This document shows positions 25,580 through 34,317 of a stretch of 64,000 nucleotides of DNA, piece after piece (the stretch's first letter is position 1; every line of letters begins with the position of its first letter). The stretch is from Candidatus Borrarchaeum weybense. Its GTDB lineage: Archaea > Asgardarchaeota > Sifarchaeia > Borrarchaeales > Borrarchaeaceae. Below the pieces are notes generated by a model, which had not been told where the DNA came from, did no database searches, and worked only from the letters and a program-made list of their open reading frames with translations. A program made the position numbers and the translations under genes. Location of the stretch: assembly GCA_019057385.1 (NCBI GenBank), contig JAHQJS010000004.1:1070727-1134726 (forward strand). Reading direction: 5' to 3'.

Positions 25580-27634
25580 CTAATAATCCTCTAGACTTGT
25601 AGGAATTGGTTTAATCATAGAACTAGAGCATAATTCATGACTTGTACGCCCCTCTTTAGGTGCAGGAACATGGCAATTCGTGCGTAAAGTTGTTCCTAAG
25701 GAAGTTATAGTATCTCCAACTGCTCTGAACTTTTCTGCTAATTCTGTAAGTGCGGAAGGTCCGACAAAACCTGTAACATCCTTTAAGAGGTTATTGTATT
25801 CGTGGGCTTTCCATTTACCGAAGAGTGAAATATAATTAAGTTTTTCTAGATCTATTATCGCTTCGCCACAACTTGGGCATACGAAATTAGGTCCAGTCAA
25901 AATCTCGTTGACCAGTTCATCGTATTCTTTTGAACCAAAGTTTAAAGCGCCCATTCGCTTAGGTAACACGCTTTGCAAACCAACAAGTTCAAGAGGAGGT
26001 TCTGATCTATGTCCACATTTTATACAGTAAAATTGTTTTTCTGTAAATAGTCTCCAGCAAACCGCTGGCAGTGGGTTATAAAAAATCCCGAGCTTGTGGA
26101 AGAAATAAACGCGAACTTGTTTATTTTTCCTCCAGTGAACCGTGTCTATTCCTAATGTGAGGAACTTAACATCAATAGGGAGTTTTGCATCCTCACAATC
26201 TAAAAAGAATTCTTTCCAATGAACGTCGGTTGCAATGTATTTTACGATTGTCTGCTTTTTTCTAAATCCTCCGGGTTCGCCTCCAAAAGGCTGGAAAACA
26301 AAGTCTATTCTCTCAAAATCAGGAAGTTCATGCTCCCAGTAGACCGGTTCATACCAAGGTTGCTCTCTAATGCGCTTGTCAATCCAGAAATACCATAATC
26401 GTAATGCTAGATGATCTTCTTGGCTTGAAAATCCACTTGAAGACCCAATAAACGAAAATAACTCGGGAACAACCATTCTGATAGGGTCATAGAAGATGTC
26501 GTCAGTGATATGTCCAAATAATTTACCAATCTTTTCATCAGCAAGATAGGCCTCCACTGTGCCTTTTTTGTGATAAATCACCTTAAGATCAATATTTGGA
26601 TCATAAGGCACATATTTTATCGTATCAATGGGATACCATCGTGGGTTATAGAGTGGTTTTCTGTTTCCATCAAAACGAATTTCAATTTTGTCTTTAGCGA
26701 TGCGTTCATATACTGGTCTTACATAATCTAGATTTCCTTGGAGATCCTTCGGATAATGGAAAACAAAAGTTTGCTCACCAGAAGGAATTAACATATTATT
26801 TTTGTATTCTTCTTCAGCTAATAGAGTGACTGAATAAGATTTATTCAGAGTTCCGCTAGCACCTGGATAATGACGTACGAAGAAATAAGCAAAGCTCTCT
26901 GGCGCTACGTTTTTCATATTGAAACCAAAAGTTGACCCACCGCCCCAGAGAATCCTTAATCCATCTTTTCGAAGGTCAACGTTTACGTTTTCGTCATCAA
27001 CGCCTAACACATATTTGGAATATTCCGCGTTGTCACTCTGAAATCCAGTGATCTTGGGTCGTATAATTAAATTTTCAATAGAGGGATCAGTCACAGTTAC
27101 TCGAACTTTGAGAGTGCAAAGGCCTTCAGGTAGATACTCTAATTCATTGAATGGAGGTCTATCGACAAGTTTTTCTAATTTCAGTTTAACACGATTGCGT
27201 CTTTTCTCAAAGAAATCCTCTCCATAATCTCTTTTTGCTAAGAAAGCACTTTGGGCTGCAATCGCGGCCTTTTCTTTACCGTACAGTTTTGGCGTAAATT
27301 TTTCAAACCATTTGCTATTGTTTTTAACAAAGCGTTTTTGTTTATCGGAAAGAGTGCCTAATAGATTTTTTACCCGATTATTAATATTATGAAGTGTCCG
27401 AGCTAAGTTCTGAGTTTTATCGAAGTTTAGCTTCTTTATTTCATCATCGATATTGTCAAGTCGTTTATTAACGTACTTTTTGGCATACCAAACGTATTTC
27501 TTGACAGTAGCTTCCATTAATTTGATTGCATCACGATTTTTAGGATCGATTTCAAGTATTTTTTGTAAATCATCTAAAGCAGCAGTGTAATATCCTCTTT
27601 TTAAACGCTCTTTTATTAAATCTATGGTCTCCAT
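25580..27634 (-). CDS. Unknown 684-aa protein with TPR-like head and zinc ribbon
   Basis: Residues 1-45 resemble a TPR pair (RLKRGYYTAALDDLQKILEI then DPKNRDAIKLM). Residues 50-165 are charged helix, residues 170-300 are beta-rich (CTLKVRVTVTDPSIENLIIRP), and a long aromatic-rich middle follows (YEPVYWEHELPDFERIDFVFQPFGGEPGGF). Near residue 547 and 590 the pairs CIKCGHRSE and CPSCGEAIID would form one zinc ribbon. No family is recognised, and there are no membrane helices or signal peptide. It is convergent with the M20 gene and stands alone. Codon use and base composition look like the surroundings. Confidence 0.7.
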   Translation of the reverse strand: METIDLIKERLKRGYYTAALDDLQKILEIDPKNRDAIKLMEATVKKYVWYAKKYVNKRLDNIDDEIKKLNFDKTQNLARTLHNINNRVKNLLGTLSDKQKRFVKNNSKWFEKFTPKLYGKEKAAIAAQSAFLAKRDYGEDFFEKRRNRVKLKLEKLVDRPPFNELEYLPEGLCTLKVRVTVTDPSIENLIIRPKITGFQSDNAEYSKYVLGVDDENVNVDLRKDGLRILWGGGSTFGFNMKNVAPESFAYFFVRHYPGASGTLNKSYSVTLLAEEEYKNNMLIPSGEQTFVFHYPKDLQGNLDYVRPVYERIAKDKIEIRFDGNRKPLYNPRWYPIDTIKYVPYDPNIDLKVIYHKKGTVEAYLADEKIGKLFGHITDDIFYDPIRMVVPELFSFIGSSSGFSSQEDHLALRLWYFWIDKRIREQPWYEPVYWEHELPDFERIDFVFQPFGGEPGGFRKKQTIVKYIATDVHWKEFFLDCEDAKLPIDVKFLTLGIDTVHWRKNKQVRVYFFHKLGIFYNPLPAVCWRLFTEKQFYCIKCGHRSEPPLELVGLQSVLPKRMGALNFGSKEYDELVNEILTGPNFVCPSCGEAIIDLEKLNYISLFGKWKAHEYNNLLKDVTGFVGPSALTELAEKFRAVGDTITSLGTTLRTNCHVPAPKEGRTSHELCSSSMIKPIPTSLEDY

Positions 27635-27938
27635 ACTGACCTATCTCCGCATTCGTCAGCTATAAGTTTCGATTATATAAGACGAATTATTCACGAAAAA
27701 TATTGTTTTGTTGGTTTGTATTTCTTTCTATGATGAAAAATGACTACATCCTAAAAAAATATTTGGACACATCATCTGTTCGCCTGATGTCATCTAAATT
27801 TCATTGGTATTAAATTAAGAATTCGCAAAACAAGTATTCACAAAAAAAAGGAAAAAAAAGATCTCAATTGCCTTTTAAAACCATATATCACATATAGAAA
27901 CAATAGTCTACGTTTATCGATTGATCTATTCCAGGTGC
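27635..27938. other. Intergenic region with one imperfect hairpin
   Basis: ACATCA (27769-27774) pairs with TGATGT (27785-27790) around a ten-base loop; an A-rich tract follows at about 27839-27860. It may be the terminator of the small membrane protein gene or promoter structure of the 684-residue gene. No gene seen. Confidence 0.4.
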
Positions 27939-28166
27939 CTACTTATTAAGTACAACGTAAATAATGCTTGCTATCTGTCCGATTACGGCTATTACCATCC
28001 CTACAAACATTAGCACAATGCCTACGACTCCTCCAGCTAAACCACCGAGACCAATCGCAGCGCCTAAACCGCCGACAATTGCAATCACAAAACCGATCAC
28101 GAGCCAAATCAAACCATAGAGAAATGCTTTAATTCCTAAAATGAAGGCTTCGCCCCATGTTACCAT
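27939..28166 (-). CDS. Small Gly-rich two-helix membrane protein, 75 aa
   Basis: 75 residues, almost wholly hydrophobic. Helix one covers residues ~14-34 (LYGLIWLVIGFVIAIVGGLG), a Gly-rich stretch AAIGLGGLAGGVVGI follows, and helix two covers ~48-70 (VLMFVGMVIAVIGQIASIIY). GGAGAGGT lies six bases before the ATG. The glycine zipper pattern suggests oligomerisation in the membrane. Similar unnamed small proteins exist in archaea; function unknown. Confidence 0.75.
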   Translation of the reverse strand: MVTWGEAFILGIKAFLYGLIWLVIGFVIAIVGGLGAAIGLGGLAGGVVGIVLMFVGMVIAVIGQIASIIYVVLNK

Positions 28167-28334
28167 AGATACCTCTCCGTTTTTTTAAATGAAATATTGG
28201 CGTTCACCTTAATATATCATTTTGTTTTTTAAACAAAGTCGATTCTTTTTGGAAAGGCGTTTCAAAGCAAAGGCAATATGATTAAATGGCTAATTGTCGA
28301 AATATGTAGGAAAAATATCTGGAGAAGTGGTAGT

Positions 28335-28940
28335 TCAGAAAGAAACATACGGTCTACATTGGTTTTTTCGAATTGCGTCTACAATATCATCTATAGATTC
28401 AATAGTTGTTTCAAAAATTGTAGTAGAACGTCCAACACATTTTAATGAATGTGCGTCTGAGCCTCCTATCATAGTTAAGTCTAACTGCTGCGCTGCCAAC
28501 CGAGCTTTCGCTTTCGCTTTTTTACTATCCATTGCATTAGCAACTTCAATTCCGTCTAAGACATCTCCCAGATTATAAACCAAGTCACCTAAACTTCCAT
28601 AAACGTTTCGAAAAGGATGTGATGCTACGACAACACCTCCCTTTTTGTGAATCTCTTTTATTGTGTCGATTGCACGTAGCCCCACAGGAAGTGTTTCGTC
28701 TATTCCATAAGCCAATAGATGCCCGTCTAAGGTAGTAACTTCAATCCCAAAAAAAACTTTGATATCATATTTTTCCTTTGCATATTTCTGAGCAATCCTC
28801 GCCCCATTTATGACGTCATGATCCGTAATAACAATACCATCAACATTTAATAGTGCTGAAAGAGTAGAGAGAAGTTCGTGAATCTCGATATGAGAACAAG
28901 CAGAATATTTTGTATGTACGTGCATATCTATAATCGACAT
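28335..28940 (-). CDS. PHP-domain metal-dependent phosphoesterase
   Basis: 201 residues. The PHP metal motifs are present in order: DMHVHTKYSACS (residues 5-16), ITDHDV (~38), GIEVTT (~65), VVASHPFR (~105) and GGSDAHS (~158). The family hydrolyses phosphoesters such as nucleoside 5',3'-bisphosphates or histidinol phosphate. The length corresponds to the compact archaeal group. Only eight bases separate it from the upstream glycosyltransferase gene, so the two are one operon. Substrate unknown. Confidence 0.88.
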   Translation of the reverse strand: MSIIDMHVHTKYSACSHIEIHELLSTLSALLNVDGIVITDHDVINGARIAQKYAKEKYDIKVFFGIEVTTLDGHLLAYGIDETLPVGLRAIDTIKEIHKKGGVVVASHPFRNVYGSLGDLVYNLGDVLDGIEVANAMDSKKAKAKARLAAQQLDLTMIGGSDAHSLKCVGRSTTIFETTIESIDDIVDAIRKNQCRPYVSF

Positions 28941-28948
28941 TTGTTTCC

Positions 28949-29677
28949 CTAAGCCTTTTTTTTGAGGAGATTCTCTGGTTTTTGTTTTCGTTGATTCAGA
29001 AAATACTCCAAGATATATTTTTGTGTCCTAAAAATAGACTTAATTGATAGTTTTGACTCACCTAATTTTCTTAGTTGATGTCGTACAGGTATTTCGATAA
29101 CTTTGAACCCTAAATCTTCAGCCTTTTTTACTAATTCTGCATCAATTAACCAGCCTTTTGAAGATATCTTTATTTTGGAAACAAATTCTCGTCTTAATGC
29201 TTTAGGCTTTCCATTAATATCATTATAATTCAATCCAAAAAATAGACGCATAAGAACCCGATTATAAACCATTGAAACAATTTTCCGAAATAAAGAGTCT
29301 TTTCTATTCTTTCTCCATCCAATAACTAGTCCAACATTATCTCGTTGTAAATAATCCAAAAGAACCGGAATATCACTTGGATCGTTTTGTAGATCTGCAT
29401 CGATCCATACTATGAATTCTGTTACAGATTCTTTGAACCCTGTTTTAATTACATCGGAGTATCCTTTATTCGTTTCATTTTGGACAAGACGTAAAAAAGG
29501 ATATTCAGTAATAGCATTTTCGACTATTTCTGCAGTTCTATCAGTACTTCCATCATCTATTACAATACATTCCATTTCCAATTTGGAGTTGGAATATAAG
29601 TCGTTCAAAGCATCAATTGTTGTTCTAATGGACGCTTCTTCGTTAAACGCTGGAATGAAGATGGATAGTCTTTTCAT
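28949..29677 (-). CDS. Family 2 glycosyltransferase (dolichol-phosphate sugar synthase type)
   Basis: About 242 residues. LSIFIPAFNEEASIRTTIDAL opens the GT-A fold, with VIDDGSTDRTAEIV and the metal motif in VWIDADLQNDPSDIPVLL (DAD). GKPKALRREFVSKI and QLRKLGESKLS are typical of DPM1/GtrB-like enzymes that load a sugar onto a polyprenyl phosphate. There is no C-terminal membrane segment. The ATG at 29677 is chosen because GAGGG precedes it by five bases; an ATG at 29701 is in frame. The neighbouring GT-C gene (29796-31475) could use the lipid-linked sugar. Confidence 0.9.
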   Translation of the reverse strand: MKRLSIFIPAFNEEASIRTTIDALNDLYSNSKLEMECIVIDDGSTDRTAEIVENAITEYPFLRLVQNETNKGYSDVIKTGFKESVTEFIVWIDADLQNDPSDIPVLLDYLQRDNVGLVIGWRKNRKDSLFRKIVSMVYNRVLMRLFFGLNYNDINGKPKALRREFVSKIKISSKGWLIDAELVKKAEDLGFKVIEIPVRHQLRKLGESKLSIKSIFRTQKYILEYFLNQRKQKPENLLKKKA

Positions 29678-29795
29678 CTGAACCCTCATTTTTGTTGGCA
29701 TTGAGCAATTGTTTTTTCGTTGTGTCTTTTAGACTTTAATTGAAAATAGTTATGTGTAGATTATTTTAATATTCATCGTCTTAACGTAAGGAAAA

Positions 29796-31475
29796 CTACA
29801 TTAGCACTTCAAAAATTTTTACTCTTTCATTTGTATAGACCTCTTGAAGATATATACTTGCTTCTGGATCAAATCCTTTAGCAGACTCCCAAGGACCAAA
29901 ATATATGTATTGCACTTCAAAGTTTTCAATAATCTCAACTCTTTCTAGTTCAGAAGTGTCATCATCAAAGAATCTTTGTGTTATACGATCTCTTTCATCA
30001 TTGAAAGGTGTTAATGCATCGTGACCATATACTACTTTGTTTCCTGTAAACACAGGAATTAGATATCCTGCTTTTTTCAGACAAAGTACAACCTCAGAGT
30101 CATCAGTATTTTCATTGAGCCAGTTAAAGGCATCCACTTCTTCTTTGTAAATGAAGGCATAGTAAGTGGGCTCTTGGTACAAGTCTATAATGAAGACGAA
30201 ATTTGATGGAATGGTCGTTAAGAAAAGAATAAACAGAATTTGTTTTGCTCTTTTTGGTTTCATAAATCCTTGAGAGAACGTTTTTCCTGAAATTAGCTTC
30301 TTGTATAGAAAATAAAAACCTTCTGTAGATAATACAATAAGAGGAAAGGCAAAAGTATTTGCATAGTGAGATGGTTGAAAGGGATGGGCTATTCCTAATA
30401 ATGGAGTAATATAGAAGTGATTTAAAAGAGCAAAAATTCCAATTGCCCATGAAATAAAGAAAATGCTTTGATTAGTTCTTTCTCGCAGATAAAGGTATCC
30501 TCCAGGTATAGCTAAGATAAGAAGTAAGCCCCATGCTAGAATATAATCATATAAGGGAATACTAAAAACTAATTGACGAAACTGAGCTACAACAATAGCT
30601 ACGGACTCGAATTTACTTGTGATATATAGATTCCAGGCCATAGGCGGAATAATTGAACTAATGATCGGAATCATTTCTTTCCATAGTATTCGTTTATTGA
30701 GCAAAGCACTTAGTATAACATGCATGAAAACGATTGCAGTCAATGAGAATGCTGTAAAATAGTGTGAACTCCATGTTAAGAGAGAAAACCCTGCTGAAAT
30801 TAAAATGAAGTTATATTTATTTTCATTGGTTCCTCTTAGCCAATAATAAAGGCTAAGCAACATTAAGCAAAATGGGAAGACCCAATGTGGATAAAGTGTT
30901 AATGTAAAATGAGATGGCATCCACCAGTCATAAAATCTAGATATGTCCTTATATTGAGTATAGCCGGTGTAAAAATCGCCGTAAAAGGCAATCATTATTA
31001 TAAAGAGAATCCATGACCATCCCGATGACCATGCTGCTAGTGTAAAAGAAATGAAGACCTTTCTTTCATTATCTGGGAATATATATTTTAAGAATTTGTA
31101 AATAATCAGAAACAAAATGCTTCCTAGGATAATCCGTGACGCATGCCATAAAGGAATAAAGGAAATTCCAGTAATTAGCATAATTTTGCCAAGCAAGTTG
31201 AAATACAAGTAATAATAGACTTTAGGACTATTTGATGATGCGTCATAAGGATTGGCAAAAAGAAATCCAAAAGATTCAGAGGCTTCATGTGACCAGGCGC
31301 CATAGTAAAACTCATCATACTGATATATCCCTAGAAAAACCATTCCTTCAGGTGCATGTTGGTACCAATAAAGTAAAGGGATAGAAAGAATGATTGGTAT
31401 GATTATTGAAGTAAAAAGGACATAATGGATCATTTTAATGGGATAAATCTTAGAAAGACTTTCAAATCGTTTCAT
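29796..31475 (-). CDS. Polytopic GT-C type glycosyltransferase-like membrane protein
   Basis: About 560 residues with roughly eleven membrane helices and a soluble C-terminal domain of ~130 residues (FNWLNENTDDSEVVLCLKKA, then GYLIPVFTGNKVVYGHDALTP). The first extracellular loop has the acidic pair DEFYYGAW expected for the catalytic site of GT-C enzymes such as PMT, ArnT or STT3. A start at 31475 follows a modest GTGGGA site; an ATG at 31565 would add 30 residues without ribosome signal. It probably moves a lipid-linked sugar to protein or lipid outside the cell. Family call rests on topology, not on a diagnostic motif. Confidence 0.75.
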   Translation of the reverse strand: MKRFESLSKIYPIKMIHYVLFTSIIIPIILSIPLLYWYQHAPEGMVFLGIYQYDEFYYGAWSHEASESFGFLFANPYDASSNSPKVYYYLYFNLLGKIMLITGISFIPLWHASRIILGSILFLIIYKFLKYIFPDNERKVFISFTLAAWSSGWSWILFIIMIAFYGDFYTGYTQYKDISRFYDWWMPSHFTLTLYPHWVFPFCLMLLSLYYWLRGTNENKYNFILISAGFSLLTWSSHYFTAFSLTAIVFMHVILSALLNKRILWKEMIPIISSIIPPMAWNLYITSKFESVAIVVAQFRQLVFSIPLYDYILAWGLLLILAIPGGYLYLRERTNQSIFFISWAIGIFALLNHFYITPLLGIAHPFQPSHYANTFAFPLIVLSTEGFYFLYKKLISGKTFSQGFMKPKRAKQILFILFLTTIPSNFVFIIDLYQEPTYYAFIYKEEVDAFNWLNENTDDSEVVLCLKKAGYLIPVFTGNKVVYGHDALTPFNDERDRITQRFFDDDTSELERVEIIENFEVQYIYFGPWESAKGFDPEASIYLQEVYTNERVKIFEVLM

Positions 31476-31670
31476 TTTTTCCCACAATTTTGCGATGTTT
31501 TTCACTTGATTTTTTTGCACTTTACAATTTATTAGATAATATAAAATCTTTGGATTTGGACACATATTTAGCAGAAAAAATTATATTTTATAATGAAAAA
31601 CGCTTTAATAGAGAAGAACAAATACTTTTACAATAAAGAAATGATTTTAGTAATTTCATTCTCTTATATA

Positions 31671-31684
31671 AGAGACAATTAAAC
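31671..31684. promoter_or_regulatory. Palindromic TATA element before roadblock gene
   Basis: CTCTTATATAAGAG is exactly self-complementary and contains the TATA core, 38 bases upstream of the roadblock ATG. Being symmetrical it could serve both the roadblock gene and the divergent GT-C gene. Confidence 0.45.
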
Positions 31685-31721
31685 TTAGAAGTGATAGCAT
31701 AATCAAGGTGGGCAAAATAGT

Positions 31722-32087
31722 ATGGCGGATTTTGGGCAGATAGAAGCTATACTAAAGGAGATCGGCAACGGGACTCCTGATATTCATGGACTTGCAGTTG
31801 TAAGCTCAGAGGGCTTACCTATCGCTTCTGAACTTCTTGGAGAAGCAGAAATGGAACGTGTTGCAGCTATGACTGCTGCTATGCTGGCCGTTGGTCAACG
31901 TTCAGCTGAAGAACTAAATAGGGGAACTTTTGAGCAAGTTTTTATAAAAGGAGAGCTCGGAGCTATTATTATCATTGAAATCGGGGAAGAAGCGGTATTA
32001 GCAGCTGTTACTGGTACTAAACCACGATTAGGACTAGTTTTTATGAATATGAGACGTGCTGCTGGGCAAATCAAAAGTTTGCTTTAA
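31722..32087 (+). CDS. Roadblock/LC7 domain protein
   Basis: 121 residues, one whole roadblock domain: ILKEIGNGTPDIHGLAVVSS, EGLPIASELLG, ERVAAMTAAMLAVGQRSAEEL, FIKGELGAIIIIEIG and LAAVTGTKPRLGLVFMNMRRAAGQI. In bacteria (MglB) and eukaryotes such proteins regulate small GTPases or form scaffolds. Archaea, notably Asgard lineages, carry many. No GTPase gene is in this window, so the partner is unknown. AAGGTGGG about ten bases upstream serves as ribosome site. Confidence 0.92.
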   Translation: MADFGQIEAILKEIGNGTPDIHGLAVVSSEGLPIASELLGEAEMERVAAMTAAMLAVGQRSAEELNRGTFEQVFIKGELGAIIIIEIGEEAVLAAVTGTKPRLGLVFMNMRRAAGQIKSLL

Positions 32088-32135
32088 ACAGAAAATACAT
32101 TTTAAAATAAAATTGAACTTTCTAATAGACCATTT

Positions 32136-32507
32136 TTACATTTTATTGTAGATGCGCCAATTAAACTCAATATCATGTAAAAATGTTTGAAATTCGAGAT
32201 CTCTGCCTTCTGGATCCCTCGAAAAAAACCGATAAATGTTGTATTTATCATTTTTTTGAGGTTTTGTTTCTGCTCGATCCTTCATTTTTTCATATAGAGC
32301 ATCAACTTCCTGAGGGGTCTTATAGAAGAATGTCAAAAGCCAACCTTTAGTTACCTCTCCTCCTCTTTCGCAAAAACCAAAGAGAAAATTGTCACGTTGG
32401 AGGATTACGCAATCTCCTTGGTCCAACCATACTTTTGAGCCAATAGATCTGTAGAATTCAACTATTCCTCGAAGATTGTTCGTCTTAAGAAATACTATGC
32501 CTGCCAT
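32136..32507 (-). CDS. VOC (glyoxalase/bleomycin resistance) family protein
   Basis: 123 residues with a single VOC unit pair: GIVFLKTNNLRGIVEFYRSIG at the start, and YRFFSRDPEGRDLEFQTF at the end, where the metal-ligand Glu normally lies. The first-strand His ligand is replaced by Lys (FLKT), so a metal-binding enzyme role is doubtful. GGAAGGAAA precedes the ATG. It is convergent with the roadblock gene. Function unknown. Confidence 0.85.
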   Translation of the reverse strand: MAGIVFLKTNNLRGIVEFYRSIGSKVWLDQGDCVILQRDNFLFGFCERGGEVTKGWLLTFFYKTPQEVDALYEKMKDRAETKPQKNDKYNIYRFFSRDPEGRDLEFQTFLHDIEFNWRIYNKM

Positions 32508-32680
32508 TTTCCTTCCCCATCTATTTTGAGTGAATCTGAATAATAAAGCACTATCTAATTCATTTCGGTTAACAAGTTAGATTTTCATGCTTATAACTAA
32601 TTATTTAAGAGAAAAATAGTTAAAGGTGGACAGTGTTAAGACTCTTAGAGTTTTCTATGATTGAAGTATAGGTGAATTGC

Positions 32681-33334
32681 GTGATTCCTAATCCTCTTTA
32701 TCTCGACACTATTTCAATCGGTTGCTGGTTTGTGGTAGCTGGTTATCATTTTCTCATGTTTGGATTCTTTTTCTTTCAACGATTTCGCGCTAGAAGAATA
32801 GTATATTGGCTGTATCTAGCGCTCTTTTTCCTTCTTATGGCTTTTGGACGTGGCTTTTTTATTGTTTCGGATTTCTATCTTGACACTATTTTATGGTGGA
32901 GAATCGGAACCTGTATTCAATGGTTTGCACTGGCGTTTCTAGCGCTTCTCATCGGACATCTCATTTTGGATAACCTTTATCACCAAATCATAATAGCTAT
33001 TCCTCCCCCTGTCATCGCGGTTCTAATTCTCTTTATTCCAGGAGTAGCACTATCGCCCTTTCGTTTTGCTGTCAATTATGTCTTAGCACCAATCTACGCG
33101 ATTTTTCTCCCTGCTCTCTTCTTCTATTTGGCATATCACAGCGTCGGAACCATTCGCCGTGGTTCTATACTGAACGGCGTTGGCTTTTTGATACTTTATG
33201 CTGGAAGAGTTATGTCGTCTGAGGCAGTTAAGCAAGTATTAGCACCTTGGGTAGGCGCAATTTTTGCACCAGGTTTAGTAATCCTTGCATTACTTCTCAT
33301 AAGCTGGGGCAACCAATACGAACTATTAACTTGA
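32681..33334 (+). CDS. Seven-helix membrane protein, unknown
   Basis: About 217 residues with seven predicted membrane helices and short charged loops (QRFRARRIVYW, HSVGTIRRGS). No retinal-type Lys motif or other signature is evident. An AGGTG site lies six bases before the GTG at 32681; a GTG at 32672 is also open and adds three residues. Seven-helix sensors of this kind are found in archaeal signal-transduction contexts, and roadblock and longin-like genes flank it, but function is unknown. Confidence 0.75.
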   Translation: MIPNPLYLDTISIGCWFVVAGYHFLMFGFFFFQRFRARRIVYWLYLALFFLLMAFGRGFFIVSDFYLDTILWWRIGTCIQWFALAFLALLIGHLILDNLYHQIIIAIPPPVIAVLILFIPGVALSPFRFAVNYVLAPIYAIFLPALFFYLAYHSVGTIRRGSILNGVGFLILYAGRVMSSEAVKQVLAPWVGAIFAPGLVILALLLISWGNQYELLT

Positions 33335-33382
33335 TTTAGCTGATTTAACCTCTACCGTCGATTTTTTCTTTTCCCTCTCCCC

Positions 33383-34000
33383 TTATTCCTCTGGGTCAAC
33401 CATTTCAACCCAGCCCATTTGTTCCAAATCATCTACTTTTATGATAACTTCATCTTCTGGCATGCCTATTTCTTCAGCAATATCTTCTATAGTTCTTTTG
33501 CCGTCACAAAATTTGCCAATCTTACTCAATATTTCGTCCATTAATCCCATTTTGACTGCCATCTTTGGTATCTTCTTAATTAGCTTAGGTACTTTTATGG
33601 GAACTTCGGCTATCTCACCGTTCTTAAGCTGTCCATCCATTATTTCACTGAAATCTTCAAAAACAGAAACATTACCCATCCATTTTGCCAATTCATCTTG
33701 ATATTTCTCGTTAAAGGTTTGCACCAATATTTCTAATGAATTCATAGCGATGTTCTTATCATCTAATTTGTCCGCAGCTGCGGCCAGCATTACTCCTTCT
33801 CTAAAAACAAGAATGACATTATATTCCTTCATATCGATGATCCTAATAACCCCTCTGCCTGCAGTAACCTCAGTTGTAAAATCCTTTAAAGCTGTCAGAA
33901 ACCCCGCTATTAAATCCTCATCGAACGTGATCTCTCCATAACGACGTGAGAGAACACACAAACCGCTGCTTGCGATTATAAGATATATACTATGTATCAA
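33383..34000 (-). CDS. Longin-like domain plus winged-helix protein
   Basis: 205 residues. Residues 1-115 look like a longin/roadblock-superfamily fold: MIHSIYLIIASSGLCVLSRRYG, EDLIAGFLTALKDFTTEV, RIIDMKEYNVILVF, NSLEILVQTFNEKYQDELAKW. This pattern is familiar from adaptor and SNARE longin domains. Residues ~150-200 form a winged helix (GKRTIEDIAEEIGMPEDEVI then VDDLEQMGWVEMV). Longin-wHTH proteins occur in Asgard and some TACK archaea. A GAGGGTG site lies about six bases before the ATG. It may be a membrane-associated adaptor or regulator; both the fold and role are inferred from sequence pattern. Confidence 0.7.
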   Translation of the reverse strand: MIHSIYLIIASSGLCVLSRRYGEITFDEDLIAGFLTALKDFTTEVTAGRGVIRIIDMKEYNVILVFREGVMLAAAADKLDDKNIAMNSLEILVQTFNEKYQDELAKWMGNVSVFEDFSEIMDGQLKNGEIAEVPIKVPKLIKKIPKMAVKMGLMDEILSKIGKFCDGKRTIEDIAEEIGMPEDEVIIKVDDLEQMGWVEMVDPEE

Positions 34001-34317
34001 GGAACACCCTCATGTTTCAATGCGTTTTCTGTTTCAATTCCCCGTTATTCAAAAATCATGAAGTCTATTTCTTTTAACTACACTATATTATTCCTAAAAA
34101 ATCTTGTGAAGATTTTCGACTCTTCTAATTATAAATCCAACTTAATTAAATCATCGTTTTCTCAATTTCCTATGTGTAGAAATTAGTTTCGTATTCTAGA
34201 ATGATTATAGTACTTTTTTAAAGAAGGTTATTAAGCACAAAAAATATGTTTAGGATTGCTCATAAAATAATAATGAATATGTAAAAAACTAAATTGCCCG
34301 TTTTATGGGGGATTTTT
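34001..34317. other. Intergenic promoter region between divergent genes
   Basis: AT-rich, with divergent promoters for the longin-like gene and for the CARDB coiled-coil gene. No gene, hairpin or repeat was recognised. Confidence 0.4.
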
